Translations under genes and position numbers: made by a program | NCBI GenBank assembly: GCA_028291645.1 | Contig: JAQGNU010000089.1 | Location: 1-64,000, forward strand | Length of the DNA stretch: 64,000 bases | Direction: 5' to 3' | Source: Nevskia sp. | Lineage (GTDB): Bacteria > Pseudomonadota > Gammaproteobacteria > Nevskiales > Nevskiaceae | In this document: one piece after another, positions 36,412-47,394 of the stretch | Position numbering within the stretch: position 1 is the first letter of the stretch | Layout of the letters: every line of letters begins with the position of its first letter | Notes under the pieces: model-generated | Seen by the model: only the letters and a program-made list of their open reading frames with translations | The model's database searches: none | What the model was told of the DNA's origin: nothing

Positions 36412-37062
36412 ATGACCGAGCCTTCCCACCGACGCAGTCCACGCGCCCAGCCGCTGCCGGCGATGCTGCAGCAGCTCGGCCTGGCGCCGGACCGGCTTGC
36501 GCCGCTGCAGGCCTATCTGGCCGAACTGGCGAAATGGAACCGGGCTTACAACCTCACCGCGATCCGTGATCCGGCCGAGATGGTGACGCGGCATGTACTC
36601 GATTCACTGGCGGTGCTGCCGCATCTGCCTGGGTCTTCGCTGCGGCTGCTCGATGTCGGCAGCGGCGGCGGCATGCCGGGTCTGGTGCTGGCGATCGTGC
36701 GGCCGCAATGGCAGGTCACCGTGCTCGATGGCAACGGTAAGAAAGCGCGCTTCCTGCGCCATGCGGTACGCGCGCTGGGCCTCGGCAATGTCGAAGTCGC
36801 GGAGGCGCGCGTCGAGGACTGGCAAGCGCCGCAGCCGTTCGATTGCATCATCAGCCGGGCGTTCGCCGCGCTCGCCGAATTCGTCGCTTTGAGCGAGCAT
36901 TTGCTGGCGGCGGATGGCCGCTGGCTGGCGATGAAGGGTAAAGTGGCGCCCGCGGAACTCGCAGCGCTGCCGGCCGGCAGGGCGATCGAGGCGATTCATC
37001 CGCTGGAAGTTCCAGGCCTTGCGGAAGCGCGCAGCCTGGTCGTCGTACGGCGCAGCCAGTAA
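36412..37062 (+). CDS. rsmG: 16S rRNA (guanine527-N7)-methyltransferase
   Basis: 216-residue SAM-dependent enzyme that methylates G527 of 16S rRNA. Seen: KWNRAYNLTAIRDPAEMVTRHVLDSL (in parts) near 42-65, the SAM-binding LLDVGSGGGMPGLVLAI near 79-95, VLDGNGKKARFLRHA near 104-118 and IISRAFAALAEF near 145. The 30-residue N-terminal extension is basic and Pro-rich. Heads the conserved rsmG-parA-parB group near replication origins in many proteobacteria; mnmG is not adjacent here. Confidence 0.96.
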   Translation: MTEPSHRRSPRAQPLPAMLQQLGLAPDRLAPLQAYLAELAKWNRAYNLTAIRDPAEMVTRHVLDSLAVLPHLPGSSLRLLDVGSGGGMPGLVLAIVRPQWQVTVLDGNGKKARFLRHAVRALGLGNVEVAEARVEDWQAPQPFDCIISRAFAALAEFVALSEHLLAADGRWLAMKGKVAPAELAALPAGRAIEAIHPLEVPGLAEARSLVVVRRSQ

Positions 37063-37069
37063 AAACAAC

Positions 37070-37855
37070 ATGACCCATATCATCGCCGTCGCCAACCAGA
37101 AGGGCGGCGTCGGCAAGACCACCACCGCCGTCAATCTCGCCGCCTCGCTGGCCGCGACCAAGCGCCGCGTGCTGCTGGTCGATCTCGATGCGCAGGGCAA
37201 TGCGACGATGGGTGTGGGTGTCGATAAATACAAGTTGAAGGTGACCACGCGCGACGTGCTGCTGGAACAGGCGCCGACCGCCGACGGCATCCAGTTCCTG
37301 TCGGCGCTGGGCTTTTCGATTCTGCCGGCGAATGCCGACATGACCGAGGCCGAAATCAAGCTGCGCGAAATGGCCGCGGGCGATTTCGCGCTGAAGCTGG
37401 CCTTGGAACAGGTCGAGGGACAGTTCGACTACGTCCTGCTGGATTGTCCGCCGGCGCTGTCGAAACTCACCGTCAACGCCTTCGTCGCCGCCGACGGCGT
37501 GCTGATCCCGATGCAGTGCGAGTATTACGCGCTGGAAGGTCTGACCGCGCTGGTCGATACGATCCAGAAGATCAAGCGCGTGATCAATCCGAAGCTGGAG
37601 ATCGAAGGTCTGCTGCGCACCATGTTCGATCCGCGCAACAACCTGTCGAACGACGTGTCGGCGCAGCTGCTGCAGCATTTCGGCGACAAGGTCTATCGCA
37701 GCATCGTGCCGCGCAATGTGCGTCTGGCGGAAGCGCCCAGCCACGGCCTGCCGGCGATCAGCTACGACCCGCTGTCGGCCGGCGCGAAAGCTTATCTGGC
37801 GCTCGCCGGCGAAGTGCTGCGGCGCCACGACGGCGGCCAGATTGCACTGGACTAG
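37070..37855 (+). CDS. parA: Chromosome partitioning ATPase ParA (Soj)
   Basis: 261 residues from the ATG at 37070, 7 bp after the rsmG stop. Deviant Walker A KGGVGKTTTAVNLA at about 11-24, Walker A' LLVDLDAQGNATMG near 37-50, and Walker B DYVLLDCPPALSKL near 119-132. It binds non-specific DNA as an ATP dimer and, with ParB on parS sites, drives origin segregation. Separated from parB by a PH-domain gene, an uncommon order. No parS-like TGTTTCACGTGAAACA site was noticed in the window. Confidence 0.95.
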   Translation: MTHIIAVANQKGGVGKTTTAVNLAASLAATKRRVLLVDLDAQGNATMGVGVDKYKLKVTTRDVLLEQAPTADGIQFLSALGFSILPANADMTEAEIKLREMAAGDFALKLALEQVEGQFDYVLLDCPPALSKLTVNAFVAADGVLIPMQCEYYALEGLTALVDTIQKIKRVINPKLEIEGLLRTMFDPRNNLSNDVSAQLLQHFGDKVYRSIVPRNVRLAEAPSHGLPAISYDPLSAGAKAYLALAGEVLRRHDGGQIALD

Positions 37856-37864
37856 AAGCAGTCT

Positions 37865-37963
37865 CCGGTTGCCTGTTTCGAGTTTCCAGTAAAAGCGTCG
37901 AAAGCAGGAATGTTGCATCTAAGTTAGCTTCTCACTGGAAACCGGACACTGGAAACTGGAAAC
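37865..37963. repeat. CTGGAAAC repeats between parA and the PH-domain gene
   Basis: Three direct CTGGAAAC units (37935, 37949, 37956) with the inverted copy AGTTTCCAGT at 37881-37890 and outer CCGGTT/AACCGG pairing. The stems could fold into a hairpin that loosens the coupling between parA and the next gene. Similar short repeats are scattered in other xanthomonad-like genomes, from general knowledge. Confidence 0.6.
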
Positions 37964-37970
37964 TGCCGTC

Positions 37971-38438
37971 ATGTCCTACGTCGAAAAGAACCTGCTGCCC
38001 GGCGAAACCATCGTCCATAAAGGACGCGTGCACTGGATCGTTTACGGCAAAAGCATCGGCCTGATCATCGTCGGCCTGTTGCTGATGTATCCCTGGAGCC
38101 AGGACGCGGGCTTCAGCAAGCTGTGGATCTTCGGCGCGGTGGCGCTGCTGCTGGCCGTCGTCGTCGCGATTCCGGCGGCAATCCGTGCGCTGACGACGGA
38201 ACTGGTGGTGACCAGCCGCCGCGTCGTCGCCAAACGCGGCATCGTGCGCCGCGATACGTTCGAGATGCTGCATCGCAGAGTCGAGAGCATCTCGGTGCAT
38301 CAGAGCATCGCCGGCCGATTGCTCGGCTACGGCACGCTGGAGTTGCACGGCACCGGCGGCGGACTCGAAACGATTCCGACAGTGGCCGATCCACTCGGCT
38401 TCCGCAATGCCGCGATGGCGCAGTCCGACGCCGCTTGA
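37971..38438 (+). CDS. PH-domain (bPH2/YdbT-like) membrane protein
   Basis: 155 residues. Two membrane helices at about 26-44 (GLIIVGLLLMYPWSQ region) and 49-68, then a bacterial PH-like domain: VTSRRVVAKRGIVRRDTFEMLHRRVESISVHQSI (in parts) with GYGTLELHGTGGG. The bPH2 family's function is largely unknown; membrane association or stress roles are suggested. Its insertion between parA and parB is unusual, and it has no obvious link to segregation. Same strand, 115 bp after parA. Confidence 0.85.
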   Translation: MSYVEKNLLPGETIVHKGRVHWIVYGKSIGLIIVGLLLMYPWSQDAGFSKLWIFGAVALLLAVVVAIPAAIRALTTELVVTSRRVVAKRGIVRRDTFEMLHRRVESISVHQSIAGRLLGYGTLELHGTGGGLETIPTVADPLGFRNAAMAQSDAA

Positions 38439-38550
38439 GCATCGCGTCCGCCAACCAACAGTCCGCACAGAGAAATGAGTCGATGAAGCTGCAAAGTCAG
38501 ATCGAGCGCAGCGCGCGGTGCGCGCCGCACGTGTGCAGAGGCGTCCGCGC

Positions 38551-39393
38551 ATGAGCGTTAAGAAACGTGGATTGGGCCGCGGACTGGACGCGCTGCTCGG
38601 CAGCGTCTCCAGTTCCGCCAACGATCCGCCGGAAGAACTGCGCGAACTGGCACTCGACAACCTGTCGCCGGGCCGCCATCAGCCGCGCCGCAATTTCGAT
38701 CCGGAAGCGCTGCAGTCGCTGGCCGATTCGATCCGCGCGCAGGGCGTGGTGCAGCCGATCGTCGCGCGCGAAGCCGGTGGCGGACGCTATGAGATCGTCG
38801 CCGGCGAACGCCGCTGGCGTGCGGCGCGCATGGCCGGTCTGACGACGATTCCGGCGGTCGTGCGGCAGATGCCGGACCAAGCGGCGATGGCGATCGCGCT
38901 GGTCGAGAATATTCAGCGTGCCGATCTGAATGCACTGGAAGAAGCGGAAGCCTTGAAGCGCCTGATCGACGAAGTCGGCCTGACGCACGAGCAGACTGCC
39001 GAGGCGGTGGGTCGCTCGCGTGCCGCGGTCAGCAATCTGCTGCGCCTGATGGATCTGCATGCCGACGTGCAGGCCTTGCTGCGCGACAACAAACTGTCAT
39101 TGGGTCATGCCAAGGTGTTGCTGGCGGTGGCGGTCGATCGGCAACTGGCGCTGGCGCGGCAAATCATCGAGCAGCAATTGTCGGTGCGCGAGACCGAGCG
39201 CCTGATCGAAGGCTTGCCGAAGAAGGCAGCGGCCCAGCCGAAAGCCAAGGCCGCAGCAGTGCAGGATGAGGAGTTGAGCGCACGCCTGGGCTTGCCCGTG
39301 CAGCTGAAGAAAAACAGCCGCGGCCGCGGCCGCATCATCGTCAGCTTCAGGAATCAGGCGGAACTCGATCGCCTGCTGTCGCGTTTCGGCTGA
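38551..39393 (+). CDS. parB: Chromosome partitioning protein ParB
   Basis: 280 residues from the ATG at 38551 (MSVKKRGLGRGLDALLG, the usual ParA-stimulating N-terminus with Arg/Lys). CTPase motifs GERRWRAAR and VENIQRADLNALEEA at about 85-140, and HTH TAEAVGRSRAAVSNLLRL near 155-172. The C-terminal dimer domain ends ELDRLLSRFG. It loads on parS and spreads as a CTP-dependent clamp. Preceded by a short gap from the PH-domain gene (112 bp). Confidence 0.95.
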   Translation: MSVKKRGLGRGLDALLGSVSSSANDPPEELRELALDNLSPGRHQPRRNFDPEALQSLADSIRAQGVVQPIVAREAGGGRYEIVAGERRWRAARMAGLTTIPAVVRQMPDQAAMAIALVENIQRADLNALEEAEALKRLIDEVGLTHEQTAEAVGRSRAAVSNLLRLMDLHADVQALLRDNKLSLGHAKVLLAVAVDRQLALARQIIEQQLSVRETERLIEGLPKKAAAQPKAKAAAVQDEELSARLGLPVQLKKNSRGRGRIIVSFRNQAELDRLLSRFG

Positions 39394-39441
39394 CGCCGAC
39401 GCTGCAGCCCAACATGCAGCCAAGTATTTAGGGCGTTTAGA

Positions 39442-39471
39442 TTGACCTGCTCTCCGCACGCCCGTTAAAAT
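39442..39471 (+). promoter_or_regulatory. Sigma-70 promoter of the atp operon
   Basis: -35 TTGACC (39442-39447), 18-bp spacer, -10 TAAAAT (39466-39471), 61 bp ahead of the atpI start. The run of C and G after it sets the likely transcription start at about 39478. The clearest promoter match in the window; it lies in the parB-atpI gap and fits high constitutive expression of ATP synthase. Confidence 0.65.
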
Positions 39472-39531
39472 GCGGCCCCCCGCGAACGCCGTGCCCTGAG
39501 AATCTTGGGGCTCGGCGGCTGGACTGACGAC

Positions 39532-40828
<1,297 letters not shown>

Positions 40829-40875
40829 AGCGCTTTCAAACATTTCATTCATTTCGATCACCCTTTAACGATTGA

Positions 40876-41181
<306 letters not shown>

Positions 41182-41220
41182 AGCCATTCCGGTTCCTTTC
41201 TCCGGACGGAGTAGCAAGCG

Positions 41221-41691
41221 ATGGATTTAAACGCAACGCTGATTGTTCAGAGCTTCACCTTCCTGGTGTTCGTGGCGCTGATGTGGCGTTTTCTTTGGCC
41301 ACCGATTCTTGGCGCAATGCAGACGCGGCAAGCCAAGATCGCCGAAGGGCTGTCGGCCGCCGAGCGTGGCGAGAAGGCACTGAAAGACGCGGCCAACAAG
41401 AGCGAAGGCGAACTGAAGGCGGCGCGCGCGCAGGCGCAGGAAATCATCGGCGCGGCCAACAAGCAGTCGGCCCAACTGCTGGAAAAGGCCAAGGCCGATG
41501 CGGAAGCCGAAAAGGCCCGCATCCTGGCGGCCGGTCGTTCCGAGGCCGAGCGCGAAATCGCGCAGGCCAAGGAAGCGCTGCGCAAGCAGGTCGGTGATCT
41601 GGCGGTGGCCGCTGCCACCAAGATCCTGAAGCGCGAGATCGACGCCAAGGCGCATGCCGACGTGCTCAGCGAACTGGCGGCGCAAGTCTGA
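41221..41691 (+). CDS. atpF: F1Fo ATP synthase subunit b
   Basis: 156 residues. N-terminal membrane helix (residues ~7-27), then a long charged coiled coil (~35-140) rich in Ala, Glu and Lys: the peripheral stalk that links a and delta subunits. Length equals the E. coli protein. Its stop overlaps the atpH start (TGATG). Confidence 0.96.
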   Translation: MDLNATLIVQSFTFLVFVALMWRFLWPPILGAMQTRQAKIAEGLSAAERGEKALKDAANKSEGELKAARAQAQEIIGAANKQSAQLLEKAKADAEAEKARILAAGRSEAEREIAQAKEALRKQVGDLAVAAATKILKREIDAKAHADVLSELAAQV

Positions 41692-42227
41692 TGGCCGAGC
41701 TGCAATCCCTCGCGCGGCCCTACGCCAAGGCGGTGTTCGAACTCGCACGCGAGACGAATGCGCTGCCGGCCTGGTCGCAGACGCTGGCGACGTTGGCGTT
41801 GACCGCCAGCGACGCGCAGGTGGTGGCCGAGATCGGCAACCCGCGCTTCTCGCGCGGCGACGCCGCCAAGCTGATCATCGGCGCGCTCGGCGAGCGGCTC
41901 AATGCGCAGGCGCAGAACTTGGTGCGTCTGCTGGCCGAAAACCATCGCATCGCGCTGCTGCCGGCCCTAGCTACCGAATTCGAAGCGCTGAAAGCGGAAG
42001 CCGAGAAGCGCGTCGAAGTCGACATCACCACTGCCAGCGAGATCGACAGCGCGCAGAAGCAGTCGCTGGCGAGCGCCATCGGCAAGCGCCTGTCGCGTGA
42101 AGTGGAAGTGACCTGGAACACCGACGCCAGTCTGATCGCGGGTGCGGTGATCCGCGCCGGCGATCTGGTCATCGACGGCTCCGTGGCGGATGAATTGACC
42201 CAGCTGCGCCATTCCTTAGTTAGTTAA
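41691..42227 (+). CDS. atpH: F1Fo ATP synthase subunit delta
   Basis: 178 residues. Starts MAELQSLARPYAKAVFELA, the standard OSCP/delta N-terminus; the C-terminal ARIIRAGDLVIDGSV-type strand (AVIRAGDLVIDGSV) closes the domain. Binds the top of the alpha3beta3 head and the b dimer. Overlaps atpF by one base. Confidence 0.96.
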   Translation: MAELQSLARPYAKAVFELARETNALPAWSQTLATLALTASDAQVVAEIGNPRFSRGDAAKLIIGALGERLNAQAQNLVRLLAENHRIALLPALATEFEALKAEAEKRVEVDITTASEIDSAQKQSLASAIGKRLSREVEVTWNTDASLIAGAVIRAGDLVIDGSVADELTQLRHSLVS

Positions 42228-42234
42228 CTCTTAA

Positions 42235-42256
42235 GCGGGGCGCCGACGCGCCCCGC
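42235..42256 (+). promoter_or_regulatory. Strong hairpin between atpH and atpA
   Basis: Perfect 9-bp stem GCGGGGCGC / GCGCCCCGC with loop CGAC, 8 bases after the atpH stop and followed by CCATTTAAATATT. Could partly terminate, or protect the 3' end of an upstream processed mRNA, so that atpA and later genes differ in output from the Fo genes. Role inferred from structure and place only. Confidence 0.55.
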
Positions 42257-42291
42257 CCATTTAAATATTGGGCGAACCGAGTAAAAAGCTT

Positions 42292-43848
42292 ATGCAACAA
42301 CTCAACCCTTCCGAGATCAGCGAACTGATCAAGGCCCGCATTCAGAACTTCGAAGCGGCCAGCGAAGCGCGCAACACCGGTACCATCGTGTCCTTGCAGG
42401 ACGGCATCGTCCGCATTCATGGTCTGAGCGATGCGCTGCAGGGCGAAATGCTCGAATTCGCGTCGAACGAAAAAGGCGAAGCCACTTTCGGCCTCGCGCT
42501 GAACCTGGAGCGCGACTCGGTCGGCGCGGTGGTGCTGGGCGACTACAAGCATCTGAAGGAAGGTGGCACGGTGAAGACCACCGGCCGCATTCTCGAAGTG
42601 CCGGTCGGCGAAGCGCTGCTCGGCCGCGTGGTCGATGCGCTCGGCCGCCCGATCGACGGCAAGGGCCCGATCGCCGCCAGCGGTACTTCGCCCATCGAGA
42701 AAATCGCACCGGGCGTCATCACCCGCAAGTCGGTCGACCAGCCGGTGCAGACCGGTCTGAAGTCGATCGACGCTATGGTGCCGGTCGGCCGCGGCCAGCG
42801 CGAACTGATCATCGGCGATCGTCAGACCGGCAAGACCGCGGTCGCGATCGACGCCATCATCAACCAGAAGCACACCGGCATTAAGTGCATCTACGTCGCC
42901 ATCGGCCAGAAGGCCAGCTCGATCGCCAACGTCGTGCGCAAGCTCGAAGAGTTCGACGCGCTGGCACACACCATCGTCGTCGCCGCTACGGCTTCCGAAG
43001 CGGCCGCGCTGCAGTTCATCGCACCGTTCTCCGGCTGCACGATGGGCGAGTATTTCCGCGACAAGGGCGAAGACGCGCTGATCGTGTACGACGATCTGTC
43101 GAAACAGGCGGTCGCCTATCGCCAGGTGTCGCTGCTGCTGAAGCGTCCGCCGGGCCGCGAAGCCTATCCCGGCGACGTGTTCTATCTGCATTCGCGCCTG
43201 CTGGAGCGCGCCGCCAGAGTCAATGCCGAATACGTCGAGAAGCACACCAATGGCGCCGTCAAGGGCAAGACCGGTTCGCTGACCGCGCTGCCGATCATCG
43301 AAACCCAGGCCGGCGACGTTTCCGCATTCGTGCCGACCAACGTCATCTCGATCACCGACGGCCAGATCTTCCTCGAAACCGATCTGTTCAACGCCGGTAT
43401 CCGCCCCGCGATCAACGCCGGCATCTCGGTGTCGCGCGTCGGTGGCGCCGCGCAGACCAAGGTCATCAAGAAGCTCGGCGGCGGCGTGCGTCTGGCGCTG
43501 GCGCAGTACCGCGAACTTGCGGCCTTCGCACAGTTCGCCTCGGACCTCGATGAAGCCACGCGCAAGCAGCTCGAACGCGGCACCCGCGTGATGGAGCTGA
43601 TGAAGCAGAAGCAGTACGCGCCGCTGTCGGTCGGCCAGATGGCCGGCACGCTGTACGCGGTGGAGAAAGGCTTCATCGACAAAGTCCCGGTCGAACAGGT
43701 GCTCGAGTGGGAAGCCGGCCTGCACCAGTTCCTCGGCAGCAGCCACAAGGAATTGCTGGGCAAGCTCGACAAGGGCGACTGGAACGATGGCCTCGACGCC
43801 GAGCTGAAAGCGGCGATGGAAGCCTACGTCAAGCAGTCCGCGATTTAA
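42292..43848 (+). CDS. atpA: F1Fo ATP synthase subunit alpha
   Basis: 518 residues from the ATG at 42292 ([14 protein letters not shown]). Walker A GDRQTGKT near 170; Arg finger context [19 protein letters not shown] near 375. Non-catalytic nucleotide-binding subunit of the F1 head. Length equals other proteobacterial AtpA. A TTG eight codons upstream is an unlikely alternative start. Confidence 0.97.
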   Translation: MQQLNPSEISELIKARIQNFEAASEARNTGTIVSLQDGIVRIHGLSDALQGEMLEFASNEKGEATFGLALNLERDSVGAVVLGDYKHLKEGGTVKTTGRILEVPVGEALLGRVVDALGRPIDGKGPIAASGTSPIEKIAPGVITRKSVDQPVQTGLKSIDAMVPVGRGQRELIIGDRQTGKTAVAIDAIINQKHTGIKCIYVAIGQKASSIANVVRKLEEFDALAHTIVVAATASEAAALQFIAPFSGCTMGEYFRDKGEDALIVYDDLSKQAVAYRQVSLLLKRPPGREAYPGDVFYLHSRLLERAARVNAEYVEKHTNGAVKGKTGSLTALPIIETQAGDVSAFVPTNVISITDGQIFLETDLFNAGIRPAINAGISVSRVGGAAQTKVIKKLGGGVRLALAQYRELAAFAQFASDLDEATRKQLERGTRVMELMKQKQYAPLSVGQMAGTLYAVEKGFIDKVPVEQVLEWEAGLHQFLGSSHKELLGKLDKGDWNDGLDAELKAAMEAYVKQSAI

Positions 43849-43873
43849 GTTTATGAAACCGCAGCGCGAGCTT

Positions 43874-43963
43874 GCCCTCACCCTAACCCTCTCCCAGAGG
43901 GAGAGGGGATTCATTCTTTTGCCTCTCCCTCTGGGAGAGGCCGCGCGCAGCGCGGGTGAGGGC
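43874..43963. repeat. REP-like three-stem element between atpA and atpG
   Basis: Outer stem GCCCTCACCC (43874-43883) pairs perfectly with GGGTGAGGGC (43954-43963). Inside are CCTCTCCC/GGGAGAGG pairs (near 43888-43907 and 43922-43940) and CCGCGCGC/GCGCGG. The right outer arm contains GAGG (43958-43961), the only Shine-Dalgarno for atpG at 43966. Same repeat family as 19847, 19940, 48886 and 48957. Confidence 0.85.
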
Positions 43964-43965
43964 TA

Positions 43966-44826
43966 ATGGCCGGCGCAAAAGAGATCCGCACCAAGATCAA
44001 GAGCGTGAAGAACACGCAGAAGATCACGCGCGCGATGGAAAAAGTCGCCATGTCGAAAATGCGCAAGGCGCAGGAACGCATGGTCGCCGCGCGCCCGTAC
44101 GCGGAGAAGATTCGTCGCACCGTCAGCCATCTGGCGCAGGCGAATCCGGAGTACAAGCATCCGTACATGCTGGAGCGCGAGGTCAAGCGCGTTGCCTTCA
44201 TCATCGTGTCGTCGGATCGCGGGCTGGCGGGTGGACTCAACACCAACTTGTTCCGCGCGCTGATCCGTGCGATCCGCGACTGGAAAGAGCAGGGCGTGGA
44301 ATCCGAGTACGCAATCATCGGCAACAAGGGTGTGGCGTTCTTCAAGCGCGTCGGCGGCAAGGTGGTGGCGCAGGTCACGCATCTCGGCGACAAGCCGCAT
44401 ATCGACCAGCTGCTCGGCACCATCAAGGTCGTCACCGACGCCTATCGCGAAGCTTCGGTCGACCGCGTATTCCTGGCGTCGGCGCAGTTCGTCAACACGA
44501 TGACGCAGAAGCCGCATATCCGTCAGCTGCTGCCGGTCGAGCCGATCGAAACCAAGAATCTGCCGGAGCACTGGGATTACATCTACGAGCCGGAAGCGGT
44601 CGACCTGCTCGACACCGTGCTGGCGCGTTACGTCGAGGCGCAGGTGTATCAGGCGGTGGTCGAGAACGCCGCCAGCGAACAGTCCGCGCGCATGGTGGCG
44701 ATGAAGTCCGCCACCGACAACGCCGGCAAGATCATCAGTGGCTTGCAACTCGCCTACAACAAGGCGCGCCAGGCCAGCATCACCAAGGAACTGGCGGAAA
44801 TTGTCGGCGGCGCCGCCGCCGTTTAG
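43966..44826 (+). CDS. atpG: F1Fo ATP synthase subunit gamma
   Basis: 286 residues, starting with the invariant [20 protein letters not shown] and ending [12 protein letters not shown]. Central rotor shaft with N- and C-terminal coiled coils. The start codon lies three bases beyond a REP-like structure; no other ribosome site is visible. Confidence 0.97.
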   Translation: MAGAKEIRTKIKSVKNTQKITRAMEKVAMSKMRKAQERMVAARPYAEKIRRTVSHLAQANPEYKHPYMLEREVKRVAFIIVSSDRGLAGGLNTNLFRALIRAIRDWKEQGVESEYAIIGNKGVAFFKRVGGKVVAQVTHLGDKPHIDQLLGTIKVVTDAYREASVDRVFLASAQFVNTMTQKPHIRQLLPVEPIETKNLPEHWDYIYEPEAVDLLDTVLARYVEAQVYQAVVENAASEQSARMVAMKSATDNAGKIISGLQLAYNKARQASITKELAEIVGGAAAV

Positions 44827-46281
<1,455 letters not shown>

Positions 46282-46305
46282 GGCTCATTCGCGCACGAGA
46301 GACCC

Positions 46306-46725
46306 ATGGCAACCATCAGCGTCGATATCGTTTCGGTAGAAGGGCAGATCCATCACGGCGAGGCCGCGATGGTGTTCGCGCCGGCCGAGATGGGCGAACT
46401 CGGCATCCTGCCGCGTCACGCGCCGCTGCTGACACGGCTGAAGCCGGGCGCGGTGCGCGTGCGCGATGCCGATGGCACCGAGCATTCGTTCTTCGTCGGC
46501 GGCGGCATACTCGAAGTGTTGCCGCACCTGGTCACGGTGATGGCCGACATGGCACTGCGCGCCAAGGATTGCGACGAGAAGGCGGCGGCGGCGGCCAAGG
46601 CACGCGCCGAAAAGATGATGGCCTATGCCAAGACCGAAACCGACATTGCGCGCGCGCAGTTCGAGATGATTCAGGCCCAGGCGCTGGCCGAGTTCCTGCA
46701 GAAGGCCAAGAAAGGCCACACCTGA
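46306..46725 (+). CDS. atpC: F1Fo ATP synthase subunit epsilon
   Basis: 139 residues. N-terminal beta-sandwich (DIVSVEGQIHHGEAAMVFAPAEMGELGILPRHAPLLT, in parts) and C-terminal two-helix inhibitor domain (KAAAAAKARAEKMM onward). Last gene of the atp operon. Confidence 0.96.
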   Translation: MATISVDIVSVEGQIHHGEAAMVFAPAEMGELGILPRHAPLLTRLKPGAVRVRDADGTEHSFFVGGGILEVLPHLVTVMADMALRAKDCDEKAAAAAKARAEKMMAYAKTETDIARAQFEMIQAQALAEFLQKAKKGHT

Positions 46726-46734
46726 GCGTGGCCT
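46713..46734 (+). terminator. Hairpin overlapping the atpC stop
   Basis: AGGCCAC / GTGGCCT 7-bp stem with an 8-nt loop that contains the TGA. Palindromic GGCGCC pairs follow at about 46740-46760. No T-run; termination of the atp operon here is inferred from position. Confidence 0.4.
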
Positions 46735-46750
46735 GATCGCGGCGCCGACC

Positions 46751-47266
46751 TCAGGCGCCGTGCGTCACCAGCAGCCAGGCGCTGCGACTGCCGGAAAGAA
46801 TCAGCGTGATCATGCCGGTAAATAGCAGCGTCCAGAAGATGTCGACGCGTGTCGTCCCAAGCAGCAGCAAAGCACCTGCAATCAGCAGTGCAGCATTTCC
46901 GAGCAGTGACAGGATCAGGCGCTGCATGACCGGTCCGCGCGAATGCGGCGTCGGCGCAGCACGCACGACGGCGATCACGCCGCGCAGCACGCGATGGCCG
47001 CCAACGATGCCAACCACCGCGAGAAAGCCGCCGATCTGGGTCGCCGAGTAAGGCACCTGCATGAGCAGCGATACCAGCAGCACATTGAGGAAGTCGGCGA
47101 AGGTCTGGCGCGCCAGGGTGCGCATGCCAACATCGCCGGCCGCGCCGAGCAGCTCCGGTTTGAGCGTCATCGCGACGAATACCAGGCCGACCAGACCACC
47201 GCTGACTTGCGCGGTCGAGCTGAAGAACGACAACCAGTTCTCGCTATGCAGGCTGCTGATTTCCAC
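46751..47266 (-). CDS. Hypothetical membrane protein, four helices
   Basis: 171 residues using the GTG at 47266 (VEISSLHSENWLSFFSS...). Hydrophobic segments at about 16-33, 54-72, 79-96 and 120-163 suggest four or five helices. The N-terminal block SSTAQVSGGLVGLVFVAMTL recurs in small uncharacterised bacterial membrane proteins. Convergent with atpC and divergent from glmU. Start choice is uncertain because no ATG fits the N-terminus. Confidence 0.6.
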   Translation of the reverse strand: MEISSLHSENWLSFFSSTAQVSGGLVGLVFVAMTLKPELLGAAGDVGMRTLARQTFADFLNVLLVSLLMQVPYSATQIGGFLAVVGIVGGHRVLRGVIAVVRAAPTPHSRGPVMQRLILSLLGNAALLIAGALLLLGTTRVDIFWTLLFTGMITLILSGSRSAWLLVTHGA

Positions 47267-47394
47267 CCGAATCTCCGATGTGCCGCGAGCCGCATGGTCG
47301 CAACTGCGCCGGCGCGCGGCAAGCCGCAGCAGCGGATTTGTCCGGCTGATCCTATGATGATGCCTGTCCGTGCAGAGGCTGATCGAGGATGACG

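Noticed and set aside
36300-39500. parS sites near parA/parB
   Set aside because: No TGTTTCACGTGAAACA-like 16-mer was seen on reading this stretch.
42220-43914. 564-codon minus-strand frame opposite atpA
   Set aside because: Shadow of a highly conserved gene; no ribosome site or family.
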